Below are positions 9,295 to 18,555 of a DNA stretch of 64,000 nt, piece by piece (within the stretch, counting starts at the first letter, position 1; each line of letters opens with the position of its first letter). Source of the stretch: Rudanella sp031411995 (GTDB taxonomy: Bacteria; Bacteroidota; Bacteroidia; Cytophagales; Spirosomataceae). The translations under genes and the position numbers were made by a program. The stretch spans positions 26,386-90,385 of the forward strand of contig JANOCD010000049.1 in assembly GCA_031411995.1 (NCBI GenBank). Reading direction: 5' to 3'. A model generated the notes under the pieces. The model saw nothing but the letters and a program-made list of their open reading frames with translations. It did not search any database and had not been told where the DNA came from.

Positions 9295-10716
9295 CTAGTT
9301 CGTATAAACCCGATACTCCCAGGGCTTTAACGTCATAATGATACCGGGCCTGACTTCCGACGACACACGGGTAAATATCTCCATAAACGTTCCCTCGTAT
9401 CCGGCACCTTCCAAACGGGTTGTTACTGACTGAGCAGATAGATTTAGGACAACTGTGACCCGGTCGTTGTCTTTTTGGCGATAAAATGCATAAACTTTAT
9501 CGTCATTACCTGTCGGAATTTTTACGGCTTTTCCCCCCGCCAACCCATTCCATAGTGCCCGATTTCGGTGTTTGAGCGTCAATAGCGACTTGAAAAAGTC
9601 AGTTTTGGCATAGGTGCCCCAGGCAATGGAGTCTTTTTCGAAAAACGCCAGTCGTTTGTTCAGGTTCGACTCCATACCGTTATACACCAGTGGCATTCCT
9701 TCGAGCGTGCTGCTCAATACAATAAACGCATCGGCTCCGTCTTTGAACGACTCAGTCAGCGTTCCATTCCAGGTGTTCTCGTCGTGATTTTGGGTAAACT
9801 CCATCTGGTAATACCAGGCCGGAAACCGCTGCCGGTTCAGCGTCACCATCGAGTCGATCACGGTGGCTGGTTTGGCTCCCTGAGCAACGGCTTTCATCAC
9901 GGTGTGCATACCCCATCCGTAGGTCATATTGAAGCAACTTTTGAAGTGGTTCGGTTCTGCCTCCCACTCCGAGAGCATAAAAACAGTTTTGACTTTATCT
10001 AAAGCGGGGCGAAGTTCTGCCCAGAAATCGTTGGGGACAAACCCGGCCACATCGCACCGAAACCCGTCGATGTCGCACTCACGTAACCAGTACGACATGG
10101 CTTCGATCATTGCTTTGCGCATGTCGGGGTTGTCATAGTTTAGGTCGGCTACATCGGTCCAGTCGGTGGGTTTGCCGTTACCGGGGTCAATGGGGGCAGT
10201 CATTTTGCCTTTTATCATCGTGTAATACTCAGGGTGTTCTGTAATCCATTTGTGATCCCAGCCGGTATGGTTGGGTACCCAATCGAGAATTACTTTTAGG
10301 CCCAGGCCATGCGCCCGTTTCACCAGTGCCTTAAAATCGTCGAGGGTGCCGTAGTTGGGGTTTACCGCTTTGTAATCGGCAATGGCATAGGGGCTGCCCA
10401 GCGTTCCTTTTTTATTTTTCTGGCTTATGGGATAAATGGGCATGAACCAGACAATATCAACGCCCAATTCTTTCAGGCGGGGAAGTTGCTCAGTGACAGC
10501 TTTGAATGTGCCAGCCTGCGAAAACTGACGGGTATTGACTTCGTAGATTGTTGCATTTTTAGCCCATTCGGGGGCAGGTGGTGCCTGATCCGTTTTGGCA
10601 GTAGTAGAATCACTGGTACTGTTCTGATTATCCGTTTGGGTATCCTGAGCCTGATTTCGGCAGGCTCCCATTATCAGAAGTAGGCTCAAGGTACTAGCCA
10701 GCAGGGACTTTGTCAT
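9295..10716 (-). CDS. GH13 alpha-amylase family lipoprotein
   Basis: A surface or periplasmic lipoprotein: the signal sequence ends in a lipobox (LLIMGAC) about 19 residues after the chosen start, followed by a Ser/Thr/Asn/Gln-rich linker typical of Bacteroidota lipoproteins. Numbered from the possible earlier start at 10731, the GH13 motifs are DWVPNHTG (150-157), DGFRCDVAGFVP with nucleophile Asp227, FMLSEWE with Glu255, and FTQNHDENTWNG with Asp317. The protein is about 470 aa, with a C-terminal beta domain. It is the third GH13 enzyme within 8 kb, in a different compartment from the other two. The start at 10716 (MTKSLLAS…) gives the better signal peptide. Confidence 0.93.
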   Translation of the reverse strand: MTKSLLASTLSLLLIMGACRNQAQDTQTDNQNSTSDSTTAKTDQAPPAPEWAKNATIYEVNTRQFSQAGTFKAVTEQLPRLKELGVDIVWFMPIYPISQKNKKGTLGSPYAIADYKAVNPNYGTLDDFKALVKRAHGLGLKVILDWVPNHTGWDHKWITEHPEYYTMIKGKMTAPIDPGNGKPTDWTDVADLNYDNPDMRKAMIEAMSYWLRECDIDGFRCDVAGFVPNDFWAELRPALDKVKTVFMLSEWEAEPNHFKSCFNMTYGWGMHTVMKAVAQGAKPATVIDSMVTLNRQRFPAWYYQMEFTQNHDENTWNGTLTESFKDGADAFIVLSSTLEGMPLVYNGMESNLNKRLAFFEKDSIAWGTYAKTDFFKSLLTLKHRNRALWNGLAGGKAVKIPTGNDDKVYAFYRQKDNDRVTVVLNLSAQSVTTRLEGAGYEGTFMEIFTRVSSEVRPGIIMTLKPWEYRVYTN

Positions 10717-10756
10717 AAAGGTTTGTCGCAATATCAGTCTAAAATAACTACAACTA

Positions 10757-11440
10757 TCAAGCCATTGGTGAAGACTGTTGTGTGAACGGTCGTTCTTTTA
10801 GTAGGCGGATTGCCAGGGCTGGATCTTCGGCTTTGAAAACGGAGGTTCCGGCTACAAAAACATCGGCACCAGCTTCAGCCAGTTCGGTGATGGTGTTGAG
10901 ATCAACGCCCCCGTCCACTTCGATGAGGGCATTGCTTTGGTGTTCGGCTAGCAGTCGACGCATCTTACGGACTTTGTGAACCGATGAAGGCACCAGTTTC
11001 TGCCCCCCAAAACCGGGGTTTATGGTCATAATGAGCACCTGATCAACAGCGTCGATAATGTCTTCCAGCACGGTAACGGGTGTTTGCAGGTTCAGGGCAA
11101 CACCCGCCCGACAACCCAACTCACGAATGCGCGTGAGAGTACGGTGCAGGTGAGTACAGGCTTCGTAATGAACGGTGATGGTGGCGGCACCTGCCTTGGC
11201 AAACTGCTCCAGATAGCGGTCAGGTTGCACAATCATCAGGTGAACATCGAGGGGTTTTTGGGCGTACCGACGAATGGCTTCCAGCACGGGAAAACCAAAA
11301 GAGATGTTAGGAACGAACTCGCCGTCCATAATGTCGATATGGAACCAGTCGGCATCGCTGTGGTTGATCATCTCCACATCGCGTTGCAAATTGGCAAAAT
11401 CAGCCGCCAGAACAGACGGAGCAATAATTGGATGGTTCAT
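10757..11440 (-). CDS. rpe: Ribulose-phosphate 3-epimerase
   Basis: Interconverts D-ribulose 5-phosphate and D-xylulose 5-phosphate in the pentose phosphate pathway. The 227-aa TIM-barrel protein has IAPSVLAADF at the N-terminus, HIDIMDGEFVPN (metal ligands His34 and Asp36), PLDVHLMI (His67), TINPGFGGQ, and IEVDGGVD near residue 178. All are standard for the family. It lies 40 bp upstream of the GH13 lipoprotein gene on the same strand. Confidence 0.97.
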   Translation of the reverse strand: MNHPIIAPSVLAADFANLQRDVEMINHSDADWFHIDIMDGEFVPNISFGFPVLEAIRRYAQKPLDVHLMIVQPDRYLEQFAKAGAATITVHYEACTHLHRTLTRIRELGCRAGVALNLQTPVTVLEDIIDAVDQVLIMTINPGFGGQKLVPSSVHKVRKMRRLLAEHQSNALIEVDGGVDLNTITELAEAGADVFVAGTSVFKAEDPALAIRLLKERPFTQQSSPMA

Positions 11441-11617
11441 ATAGCTCAGACGGGACAGTCACATGAAAGAAGACCTTGTGTCCCAAAAACATGCTCAACA
11501 ATACGGGCAGTTTTCTGAGCGTAAAGCTACCTTTTTTTGCTGAAATGGTGGTTACAGGACGTTGGATATTGGATGGTGGACGCTGGACTTTAGCTTTGCA
11601 TGAAGACCGAGGACGCA

Positions 11618-11655
11618 AATCCGAAATCTGAAATCTGAAATCTGAAATCTGAAAT
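11618..11655. repeat. Tandem ATCTGAA-type short repeat upstream of ligA
   Basis: About five tandem units of a 7-8 bp sequence (AATCCGAA, then AATCTGAA repeated) end a few bases before the ligA start codon. A related pair (GGATTTCGGATTTCG) occurs inside ligA at about 12160-12175. These appear to belong to the same simple-repeat family. Confidence 0.7.
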
Positions 11656-11658
11656 TCC

Positions 11659-13797
11659 ATGTCGCCCCAACAACAAATTGACCAGCTCACCGATCAACTC
11701 AATCACTATAATTACCAGTATTACCAAAACAGCGCGTCGGAAGTGGACGATTTTACCTTCGATCGGCTGCTCGAACAACTGAACGTCCTCGAAGCGCAAT
11801 ACCCGGAATTTCGGCGGCCCGACTCACCCACGACGCGGGTTGGCGGTACCATCAGCAAGGAGTTTGCGACGGTCTATCACCGCTTTCCGATGCTCTCGCT
11901 GGGCAACACTTATTCCGAAGCCGAGTTGGTAGAATTTGATGCCCGCGTTCGGAAAGGGCTTGACGGACAGGAGTTTGAATACATCTGCGAACTCAAATTC
12001 GACGGGGTAGCCCTGAGCATGACCTACGAAAACGGGGTACTGATGCAGGGTGTTACCCGTGGCGATGGGGTTCGGGGTGACGATATTACGGCCAATATCC
12101 GCACCATTCGCACGGTGCCCCTGAAGATTTCGGATTTGGGACGGTCCGCCGTTGCGGTTCGGATTTCGGATTTCGCCCCCAATCCCCAATCCAAAATTCC
12201 CACTCTCTTTGAGGTTCGCGGGGAAGGTTTTCTGCCCTTTGCCGAGTTTGAACGTATCAATAAAGAGCGGGAAGATATTGGCGAAGCCCTGTTGGCCAAT
12301 CCGCGCAATGCTGCATCGGGTGCGTTTAAGCAATTAGATTCACGGGCAGTGGCTCAACGCCGTCTAGACTGTTATGTCTATTCTTTTTTGACGGATACCG
12401 AGGTATTTGATACCCACGAACAAAGCCTGATTGCCCTGAAGAAATGGGGCTTCAATGTGTCGCCGACCTGGCGTAAATGCGCTGATATTCGCGATGTTAT
12501 GGTGTATATCAACGACTGGGAGATGAAGAGGTTCGAGCTGCCACTAGCCACCGATGGCATTGTGATCAAGGTGAACAGCTACCGCCAACAACGCGAATTA
12601 GGCTTCACGTCGAAAAGTCCGCGTTGGGCCATCGCGTTCAAATATAAAGCGCAGGCCGCCAGTACGAAGTTGAACAGCATAACCTATCAGGTGGGCCGAA
12701 CGGGGGCTGTTACACCCGTGGCTAACCTGACTCCCGTATTGCTGGCCGGAACGGTGGTAAAACGAGCCTCCTTACACAATGCCAACGAGATCGAGCGATT
12801 GGGCGTGCGCCTGGGAGACACGGTTTTCGTGGAAAAAGGGGGCGAAATTATTCCGAAAGTAACGGGCGTTGACCTGAGCAAACGCATGGATTCTGCCCAG
12901 GAAATCGTGTATCCGACCACTTGCCCTGCCTGTCAAACGCCCCTGATCCGAACGGAAGGCGAAGCCCATTTCTACTGCCCCAACGAAAAAGGTTGCCCTC
13001 CACAACGGCAGGCCCGGTTCGAGCATTTCATTCAGCGTCGTGCCCTGAACATTGAAAGCCTGGGAGAAGGCAAAATTGAACTGCTCATCGAGCGGGGGCT
13101 AGTGCAGTCGCCCGCCGATTTATACGACCTGACCAACGACCAATTACTGGGCCTTGAACGGACATATCCGGCCACTCCGATCCTGAAAGAAGATGGTTCG
13201 GGGCGGCCTTCCGTCGAGGAGCCGGGAAAAGCGCGGGTGGTTAAATTCGGTCAGAAAACGGTCGATAATATTCTGACAGCTATTGAACGGTCTAAAAAAC
13301 AGCCGTTTACGAATGTTCTGTTTGGGTTAGGAATCCGGTATGTGGGTGCGACCACTGCCGAGAAATTAGTCGATTTCTTCGGGACAGTGGACGCACTGAT
13401 GGCGGCTCCGCTGGAAGTTTTGGTAACAGTGCCTGAAGTTGGCCCGCGCATTGCACAGAGTGCGGCCCAGTGGTTCAGCGATGCCGACAATGTGGCCTAT
13501 GTAGAGCGACTTCGGGCTTCCGGGCTTCAGTTTGTGGGCGAGCGAAAAGTGATTGAGGCACAGAGCGAAAAACTGGCTGGTAAAACGTTGCTCTATACGG
13601 GAACATTCACGAATTTTAGTCGCGAACAGCTTGAAAATGAGATTGTATCGCATGGTGGTAAACTGGTAAGCAGTGTCTCGAAAAAGCTCAGTTACTTAAT
13701 TGTAGGCAGCAGCGCAGGGCCATCGAAAGTAAACAAAGCGGGAGAATTGAACGTCCCGATGATTAGCGAGGACGAGTTTATGGCAATGCTGGCGTAA
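11659..13797 (+). CDS. ligA: NAD-dependent DNA ligase LigA
   Basis: Seals nicks during replication and repair using NAD+. The domain order is Ia, adenylation domain with ELKFDG (AMP-accepting Lys113), OB fold, Cys4 zinc finger (CPACQTPLIRTEGEAHFYCP then GCPPQ), HhH repeats and a C-terminal BRCT domain (LLYTGTFTNFSREQLENEI…). At 712 aa it is about 40 residues longer than the E. coli enzyme. Part of the excess is an unusual insert at about residues 157-180 (GRSAVAVRISDFAPNPQSKI), between VPLKI and LFEVRGE, apparently made from the AATCCGAAATC simple-repeat family. The insert keeps the frame and lies at a surface loop of the adenylation domain, so the enzyme is presumably active. Confidence 0.97.
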   Translation: MSPQQQIDQLTDQLNHYNYQYYQNSASEVDDFTFDRLLEQLNVLEAQYPEFRRPDSPTTRVGGTISKEFATVYHRFPMLSLGNTYSEAELVEFDARVRKGLDGQEFEYICELKFDGVALSMTYENGVLMQGVTRGDGVRGDDITANIRTIRTVPLKISDLGRSAVAVRISDFAPNPQSKIPTLFEVRGEGFLPFAEFERINKEREDIGEALLANPRNAASGAFKQLDSRAVAQRRLDCYVYSFLTDTEVFDTHEQSLIALKKWGFNVSPTWRKCADIRDVMVYINDWEMKRFELPLATDGIVIKVNSYRQQRELGFTSKSPRWAIAFKYKAQAASTKLNSITYQVGRTGAVTPVANLTPVLLAGTVVKRASLHNANEIERLGVRLGDTVFVEKGGEIIPKVTGVDLSKRMDSAQEIVYPTTCPACQTPLIRTEGEAHFYCPNEKGCPPQRQARFEHFIQRRALNIESLGEGKIELLIERGLVQSPADLYDLTNDQLLGLERTYPATPILKEDGSGRPSVEEPGKARVVKFGQKTVDNILTAIERSKKQPFTNVLFGLGIRYVGATTAEKLVDFFGTVDALMAAPLEVLVTVPEVGPRIAQSAAQWFSDADNVAYVERLRASGLQFVGERKVIEAQSEKLAGKTLLYTGTFTNFSREQLENEIVSHGGKLVSSVSKKLSYLIVGSSAGPSKVNKAGELNVPMISEDEFMAMLA

Positions 13798-13826
13798 CTT
13801 TGTGAGATTACAACCCCGTTAACTGA

Positions 13827-14726
13827 ATGAATACTCGCTTTCATGGTGTCGGTGTGGCCATTGTCACCCCCTTCAACGCCGATCATTCCATTGATTTCGC
13901 CGGTTATGGCCGTGTGATTCAGCATATCTCCGATGGAGGGGTGCGCTATATTGTGCTACAGGGCACCACCGGCGAGTCGCCGACGGTGACGAAAGCGGAA
14001 AAAAAGGAACTACTCGACTACACGAAGGCCAACAATCCGAAGAATCTGCCGATAGTGTATGGCGTGGGTGGCAACGTGACGGCAGAGGTAGTGAGTTATA
14101 TTAAAGAGACTGACTTTGACGGCGTTGATGCTATTTTGTCGGTTTGTCCGTATTACAATAAACCCGGGAAGCAGGGTGTCATCGAGCATTTCACGCGCAT
14201 TGCCGATGCCTCGCCCGTGCCGGTGATTCTGTATAATATTCCCTTTAGGACGGGCATCAACATGACCGCCGAAACAATTGTGGAACTGGCACAGCATCCG
14301 AACATTATCGGGGTGAAAGAAGCCTCCTGCGTAATTGAGCAGTGCATGGAAATTGCCCGCGACAAACCCGAAGACTTCTTGCTGATTTCGGGCGACGATG
14401 TGCAGGGCGTGCCCATTATCAGCATCGGTGGGGTGGGAGTGATGTCGGTGGTGGCCAACGCTTTTCCGGCCAAATTCTGTGGCCTGATCGAAGCGGCTTT
14501 GCAGGGCGATTTCAAATTTGCCGCCCAGGAATTGAGCCATTTTCTCCGTATCGACCCACTGCTCTACGAAGAAGGTAATCCCGTGGGGATCAAGAGTATA
14601 CTCGAAATTATGGGCCTCATCGAAGGCCATGTCCGATTGCCATTGATGAAAGCCTCTGAAGGTCTGAGCGAGCGTCAACGGGCAGTGCTGGCCCAGGATC
14701 AATTGCTTGAATTGGTTGCTGGATAA
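13827..14726 (+). CDS. dapA: 4-hydroxy-tetrahydrodipicolinate synthase
   Basis: Condenses pyruvate with aspartate semialdehyde in the diaminopimelate/lysine pathway. The 299-aa TIM barrel has GTTGESPT (47-53), VILYNIPFRTG with Tyr136, and IIGVKEAS with Schiff-base Lys164. It starts 30 bp after ligA on the same strand. The 3' end overlaps the convergent hydrolase gene by 28 bp. Confidence 0.96.
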   Translation: MNTRFHGVGVAIVTPFNADHSIDFAGYGRVIQHISDGGVRYIVLQGTTGESPTVTKAEKKELLDYTKANNPKNLPIVYGVGGNVTAEVVSYIKETDFDGVDAILSVCPYYNKPGKQGVIEHFTRIADASPVPVILYNIPFRTGINMTAETIVELAQHPNIIGVKEASCVIEQCMEIARDKPEDFLLISGDDVQGVPIISIGGVGVMSVVANAFPAKFCGLIEAALQGDFKFAAQELSHFLRIDPLLYEEGNPVGIKSILEIMGLIEGHVRLPLMKASEGLSERQRAVLAQDQLLELVAG

Positions 14727-15592
14727 TCGGGTATTCCACCAAAGAACTCAACAACAGCCCTCAGCACCTCGCTGGGGGTTTCTGTTTGGGGGTAATGCCC
14801 AATGCCGGGCAACTCGACCACGTTGGGGTTCGGAATCAACTCGCGATATCGCCGAACCATGTGTGCCCCGGAAATAGAATCGTCTAGCCCGTCGATGAGC
14901 CGGATGTGAGTTAGGGTTTGTTGCAAAGCCCCTACCCAGCGTTCGCGGTTCTGCCGACGCTCGGCAATGTAGCGAATGAGCAAATGCAGGTTACGTTGCC
15001 CCTGTTGTCGGTTCATCAACTGCCAGTAGGCATCGAAATCTGCGGGGCTGGGTTGGGTGTCTTTCCCGAACACATTGGTTAGCGATTTCTTGAACCGCTT
15101 TTCGTTGACGAGTCTTGAAATAAGCCAGCCCCACCGCCCCAACAACTGTTTCTGGATGGGCAGGGCGTGGTGCGTTTCGGGGAAGAGGCCCCCGTTGAGG
15201 AGGCAAACCGCCCGAATCTGGTCTGTTTTCCGATCGAGCTGGCGGGCCAAAAGCTCCTGTGCCACCGTGTCGCCAATGTCGTGGGCCAGCAAATAATAGG
15301 AATCAATACCCCTTTCCCGGAGTAATTCTTCGACCATATCGGCCTGATCGAGCATTGAGTAGGGGTAACCTCGAGGTTTATCGGAGAAGCCGAAACCCAG
15401 AAAATCGGGCGCAATGACATGGTATCGGGTTGCCAAACTATCCCAGATGTGGTGCCAATCCCACGAAGCCGTTGGAAAGCCGTGCAACACTACGAGCGGC
15501 ACGCTCTCACCCGCTTCGACATAGAAAATGGAGTTGCCTTTATAATTGAAAGTGCGGCCCAACTGCCGCCATTGGTCAAGAGTATAGGGCAT
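14699..15592 (-). CDS. Alpha/beta hydrolase, epoxide hydrolase/haloalkane dehalogenase-like (MEST type)
   Basis: A 297-aa cytoplasmic hydrolase with the oxyanion block VVLHGFPTASWDWHHIW and nucleophile elbow LLAHDIGDTVA, so the nucleophile is Asp105 rather than Ser. The C-terminal His is in LPGIGHYPQTE (about 273). An Asp nucleophile points to the epoxide hydrolase/haloalkane dehalogenase/MEST branch, but the substrate is unknown. The stop lies inside the end of dapA on the opposite strand. Confidence 0.85.
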   Translation of the reverse strand: MPYTLDQWRQLGRTFNYKGNSIFYVEAGESVPLVVLHGFPTASWDWHHIWDSLATRYHVIAPDFLGFGFSDKPRGYPYSMLDQADMVEELLRERGIDSYYLLAHDIGDTVAQELLARQLDRKTDQIRAVCLLNGGLFPETHHALPIQKQLLGRWGWLISRLVNEKRFKKSLTNVFGKDTQPSPADFDAYWQLMNRQQGQRNLHLLIRYIAERRQNRERWVGALQQTLTHIRLIDGLDDSISGAHMVRRYRELIPNPNVVELPGIGHYPQTETPSEVLRAVVEFFGGIPDYPATNSSN

Positions 15593-15648
15593 AATTGGGG
15601 TAAACTATCGTGGTTATGAATTGATAAATACCCCTGGCAACTCATCTA

Positions 15649-16242
15649 CTACTGATTGGCGTTCCGGTTGGGGAAGGTGTAACCCAGAGAAAAATCACCC
15701 GTACCATTCACACCATTTCGGCCGAGTGCAACTCCCAGTGCGAGATGCAAATAAAAATTGCGCCGATACGTTCGCTGGAAACCCCAAAGTGCCTCGCCAT
15801 AAACTCCGTCGTTAGCCGTGAGGGGCGCGCGGTTATCGATGTTTTTATAGATTGGATTCGTAACATACAAAAGACGGGCAGACAGATAATTTCCGGAGTT
15901 GTAACGGATACTTTTCTGTTTTTCCAGGCGACGTTCAAAATTGTAGAAATGACGAACGCCTGTATATAAAACCGGGGAAAAGGAATAGGAAATGGCTACT
16001 TCATTAGCCGTTCCTGAAGGGGTAATTTCTACGACATTGCCATTGCTTGTAAAGGCAAGACCCGAAGCCAGCGTTGTTTTTGGCCCCAGTCGGGTTTCAT
16101 TTTGAATACCAAGCCCCAAAAATGTTGCCCGCCAAACTGACGGAACAACGTAGGTAGTAGGGGGAGGGGTAGGGGTCGTTTCCTGTGCTAAAGAAGCGAA
16201 GGGTAAGCTAAAACAGCCAATCAGAAGGATTAACTTGTGCAT
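15649..16242 (-). CDS. Exported hypothetical protein, probable small beta-barrel
   Basis: From ATG at 16242 the protein begins with a clean signal peptide (MHKLILLIGCFSLPFASLAQ). It is 197 aa, rich in alternating aromatic/polar strands, and ends with aromatic/charged residues (FSLGYTFPNRNANQ), compatible with a small outer-membrane beta-barrel. A longer reading frame from 16311 would overlap the upstream gene and spoil the signal peptide. It follows the DUF5916 gene by about 54 bp and is likely in the same transcript. Specific function unknown. Confidence 0.7.
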   Translation of the reverse strand: MHKLILLIGCFSLPFASLAQETTPTPPPTTYVVPSVWRATFLGLGIQNETRLGPKTTLASGLAFTSNGNVVEITPSGTANEVAISYSFSPVLYTGVRHFYNFERRLEKQKSIRYNSGNYLSARLLYVTNPIYKNIDNRAPLTANDGVYGEALWGFQRTYRRNFYLHLALGVALGRNGVNGTGDFSLGYTFPNRNANQ

Positions 16243-16295
16243 GATAAGTGATGAACAGCGATTAATAAATAGTTGAGTTGGCAAGATAGGGTAAC

Positions 16296-18467
16296 TTACA
16301 CGTTCCACCAATAAGTTAGCTTAAAAACAATGGCCCGGTTTTTAACCCGGAAATTTTCGGGTAGGTAGTTGTCCGTATAAACAATAAACAGATCCGATGC
16401 AGGTTTGTATCGCCATTGTACACGGGTATTCAGGTTTACGTTTTTAGCCTGTTGGTTGTATTGCATGAAGGCCGTGATAAACAGCTTATTGGTCATGGTG
16501 AGGTCAAGGCGTGGGCCAACAAGCCAGAACGTGGTGAGACCCGATAAGTTGGGCAAACTGATGCGGTTGTAGCTCGACGAAACGGCCAGGCTTGCGTAGG
16601 GCTGTACCCGGTAGGCAAGGTCAGTCGTGATGTTCAGGCGGGTGCCGTTGTCGTAAAAACCGCCGTAGCGCGTCGAGAAGCCATAAGTGAACAGGCTTTG
16701 CGGGCGCGAAACAAACTCTGTTCCCCACGATTTCCAATGGTGCAGGCTCCCGGCTTTAAGTTTGGCTTTGCCGCTGTTAGTGGGGTCAAGGTCGGTAAGG
16801 AGTCGGACAAAGTCGGTGGCGGTCCAGGCCATAAAGGTACTTTTGTTACGAAACTGAAACGCATACGCCAAAAAATGGGTGTTGTCGAGGTTTCGGGTTA
16901 GCGTTGTATTTAGAAAAAAAGTGCTGTTCAGTACCGGCCCGTGGCTCAGAACCGACGTGCCTTTGGGAAAGAATAGATAAGCCACCTGACTATTGAGTTT
17001 CTGGTAGCCCCGGCGCGGCACATAGCCCACTTCGGGGTTATAAGCGGTGCCAACATATTCATATTGCCCACCCACAATCCATTTGCGATCATTGTAGAGC
17101 AGGTTGCCCGCCATCACCTTATTGTCAGCGGGGTTACCCGGCGAAAACGACTGCAAATACAGGGCCTTTCCCGTCCACAAGTTGTTGACTGATTGTAGAT
17201 TATACTCCAGCCCCACGTTTCGGTTATATTGTGAATGGACTGGGAAACCCTCTTGGGGCGTGTAGTTCATCGACTGTTTATTCACCAGTAACATACCCAC
17301 ATTGGAACGCGCCCCCACCCGGCGTTGCATAGCCGCCACCGTGAAATTTTGTCGGGGCAGATCGGTGGCTTCCACATCGGACGTTTGCATGTGCATGAGT
17401 CCAACCCGCCAGTCTTTGTTGAGTTTGCCACTCACCCGCGCCCCATACCGAATGGGAACCCCAAGCCCGATTCTTCGACTGAAAAAGGGGCGAATGGTCT
17501 GGTAACCGAAGCTGGCAAAGAGGTCGCCGTTTTCCAGGAAAAACTGCCGACGTTCTGGGAAAAAAAGCTCAAAACGGTCGAGGTTCGTGACCTGCCTATC
17601 AACCTCCACCTGCGAAAAATCGGGGTTTATGGTCAGGTCAAGGTTCATAGACGAGGTGAGTGCCACTTTGGCATCGCCCCCAATTGTTCCTTTGGGTGCT
17701 GGTCGTTCAGAGGTCGAAAAGTCGCGGGTGCTGCTGCCCAATGCGTAGGGAATCACCGAAATATTTGGCCCGGCCTGCGGGGGTGCCTGATCCCAAACGA
17801 GTGTGCCGGTATAGGCGAGTGCGGCTGATGGAAACTGGCGCGGCACGGGTGCCCAGGCCGATTTTTCGGTGCTGGTTAAATCCTGCCGGCTAAAATTAAC
17901 ACCCCAGCGGGTAATGCCTTTTTTATACCGGATTGTCTTGAACGGAATGGCAGCCTCGAACACGTAGCGGTCGGGGTAATTACGCACCACCGAAGTCCAT
18001 TTGTTGTCCCAACTCGTGTTCACTTTGCCACCCTCATACATCAGCCCATCCCACTGCGCCCCCACCGTGTTGGCCCCGAATGCAAAGCCATTGGTCTGAT
18101 CGTCAAAAGTGTCTAAGAAGAGCAGAAAGTTATCGTTTTTGCCAAAATTCCAGTCGCGCCGGAGCGATTCTACCACGAAGGGCTGGTTTTTGGGGTAATA
18201 ACAAACGGCCACGACATACAGATTTTGGTCGTCGTAGGCCATACGAACATCCGTTGGCACGCGGGCGCGACTCGTGTCCATCGGTAACACCATCTGGAAA
18301 TCGGTGGCCAATTGCGCAGTTTGCCAGGCTGCTTCATCAGCCACTCCGTCGATGCGGATGGGCGATGAAGCCCGGGAAATGTTGTACTGAAAAGCGTCGT
18401 TCTTTTTTTGAGCGAGAGCAGGCAGGGTCAGAAAAAGAAGAAAAAGAAGTAGCGTTATGCGGGTCAC
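16296..18467 (-). CDS. DUF5916 protein with N-terminal CBM9-like domain, outer-membrane associated
   Basis: The signal peptide (TRITLLLFLLFLTLPALAQ) is followed by a CBM9-like domain (PIRIDGVADEAAWQTA, then VRMAYDDQNLYVVAVCY) and the long DUF5916 region, rich in beta strands, with a C-terminal aromatic end (…IVFKLTYWWNV) like outer-membrane barrels. These proteins are common in Bacteroidota and poorly characterised. I chose a GTG start at 18467. The ATG at 18506 would place the start codon inside a strong palindrome (18474-18516) and add a non-signal-like MIPQGRYLPFYSN prefix. Confidence 0.85.
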   Translation of the reverse strand: MTRITLLLFLLFLTLPALAQKKNDAFQYNISRASSPIRIDGVADEAAWQTAQLATDFQMVLPMDTSRARVPTDVRMAYDDQNLYVVAVCYYPKNQPFVVESLRRDWNFGKNDNFLLFLDTFDDQTNGFAFGANTVGAQWDGLMYEGGKVNTSWDNKWTSVVRNYPDRYVFEAAIPFKTIRYKKGITRWGVNFSRQDLTSTEKSAWAPVPRQFPSAALAYTGTLVWDQAPPQAGPNISVIPYALGSSTRDFSTSERPAPKGTIGGDAKVALTSSMNLDLTINPDFSQVEVDRQVTNLDRFELFFPERRQFFLENGDLFASFGYQTIRPFFSRRIGLGVPIRYGARVSGKLNKDWRVGLMHMQTSDVEATDLPRQNFTVAAMQRRVGARSNVGMLLVNKQSMNYTPQEGFPVHSQYNRNVGLEYNLQSVNNLWTGKALYLQSFSPGNPADNKVMAGNLLYNDRKWIVGGQYEYVGTAYNPEVGYVPRRGYQKLNSQVAYLFFPKGTSVLSHGPVLNSTFFLNTTLTRNLDNTHFLAYAFQFRNKSTFMAWTATDFVRLLTDLDPTNSGKAKLKAGSLHHWKSWGTEFVSRPQSLFTYGFSTRYGGFYDNGTRLNITTDLAYRVQPYASLAVSSSYNRISLPNLSGLTTFWLVGPRLDLTMTNKLFITAFMQYNQQAKNVNLNTRVQWRYKPASDLFIVYTDNYLPENFRVKNRAIVFKLTYWWNV

Positions 18468-18473
18468 GTTGCT

Positions 18474-18516
18474 GTAGAACGGGAGATACCGCCCTTGCGG
18501 TATCACTCCGTTCTAC
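18474..18516. repeat. 43-bp near-perfect palindrome (REP-like)
   Basis: Left arm 18474-18492 and right arm 18497-18516 pair except for one mismatch and a one-base bulge, with a 4-nt loop CCTT. The ends read GTAGAACGG and CCGTTCTAC and the inner stem is GATACCGC/GCGGTATC. It lies between the DUF5916 gene start and the M48 gene end, both on the minus strand. Confidence 0.75.
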
Positions 18517-18555
18517 ATAAAACAAAAAGTTGCCCTGTCATACTGACGGGGGAGC

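Noticed and set aside
11618..11655. Tandem ATCTGAA units as a CRISPR array
   Set aside because: Units are 7-8 bp with no unique spacers of regular length; simple tandem repeat.
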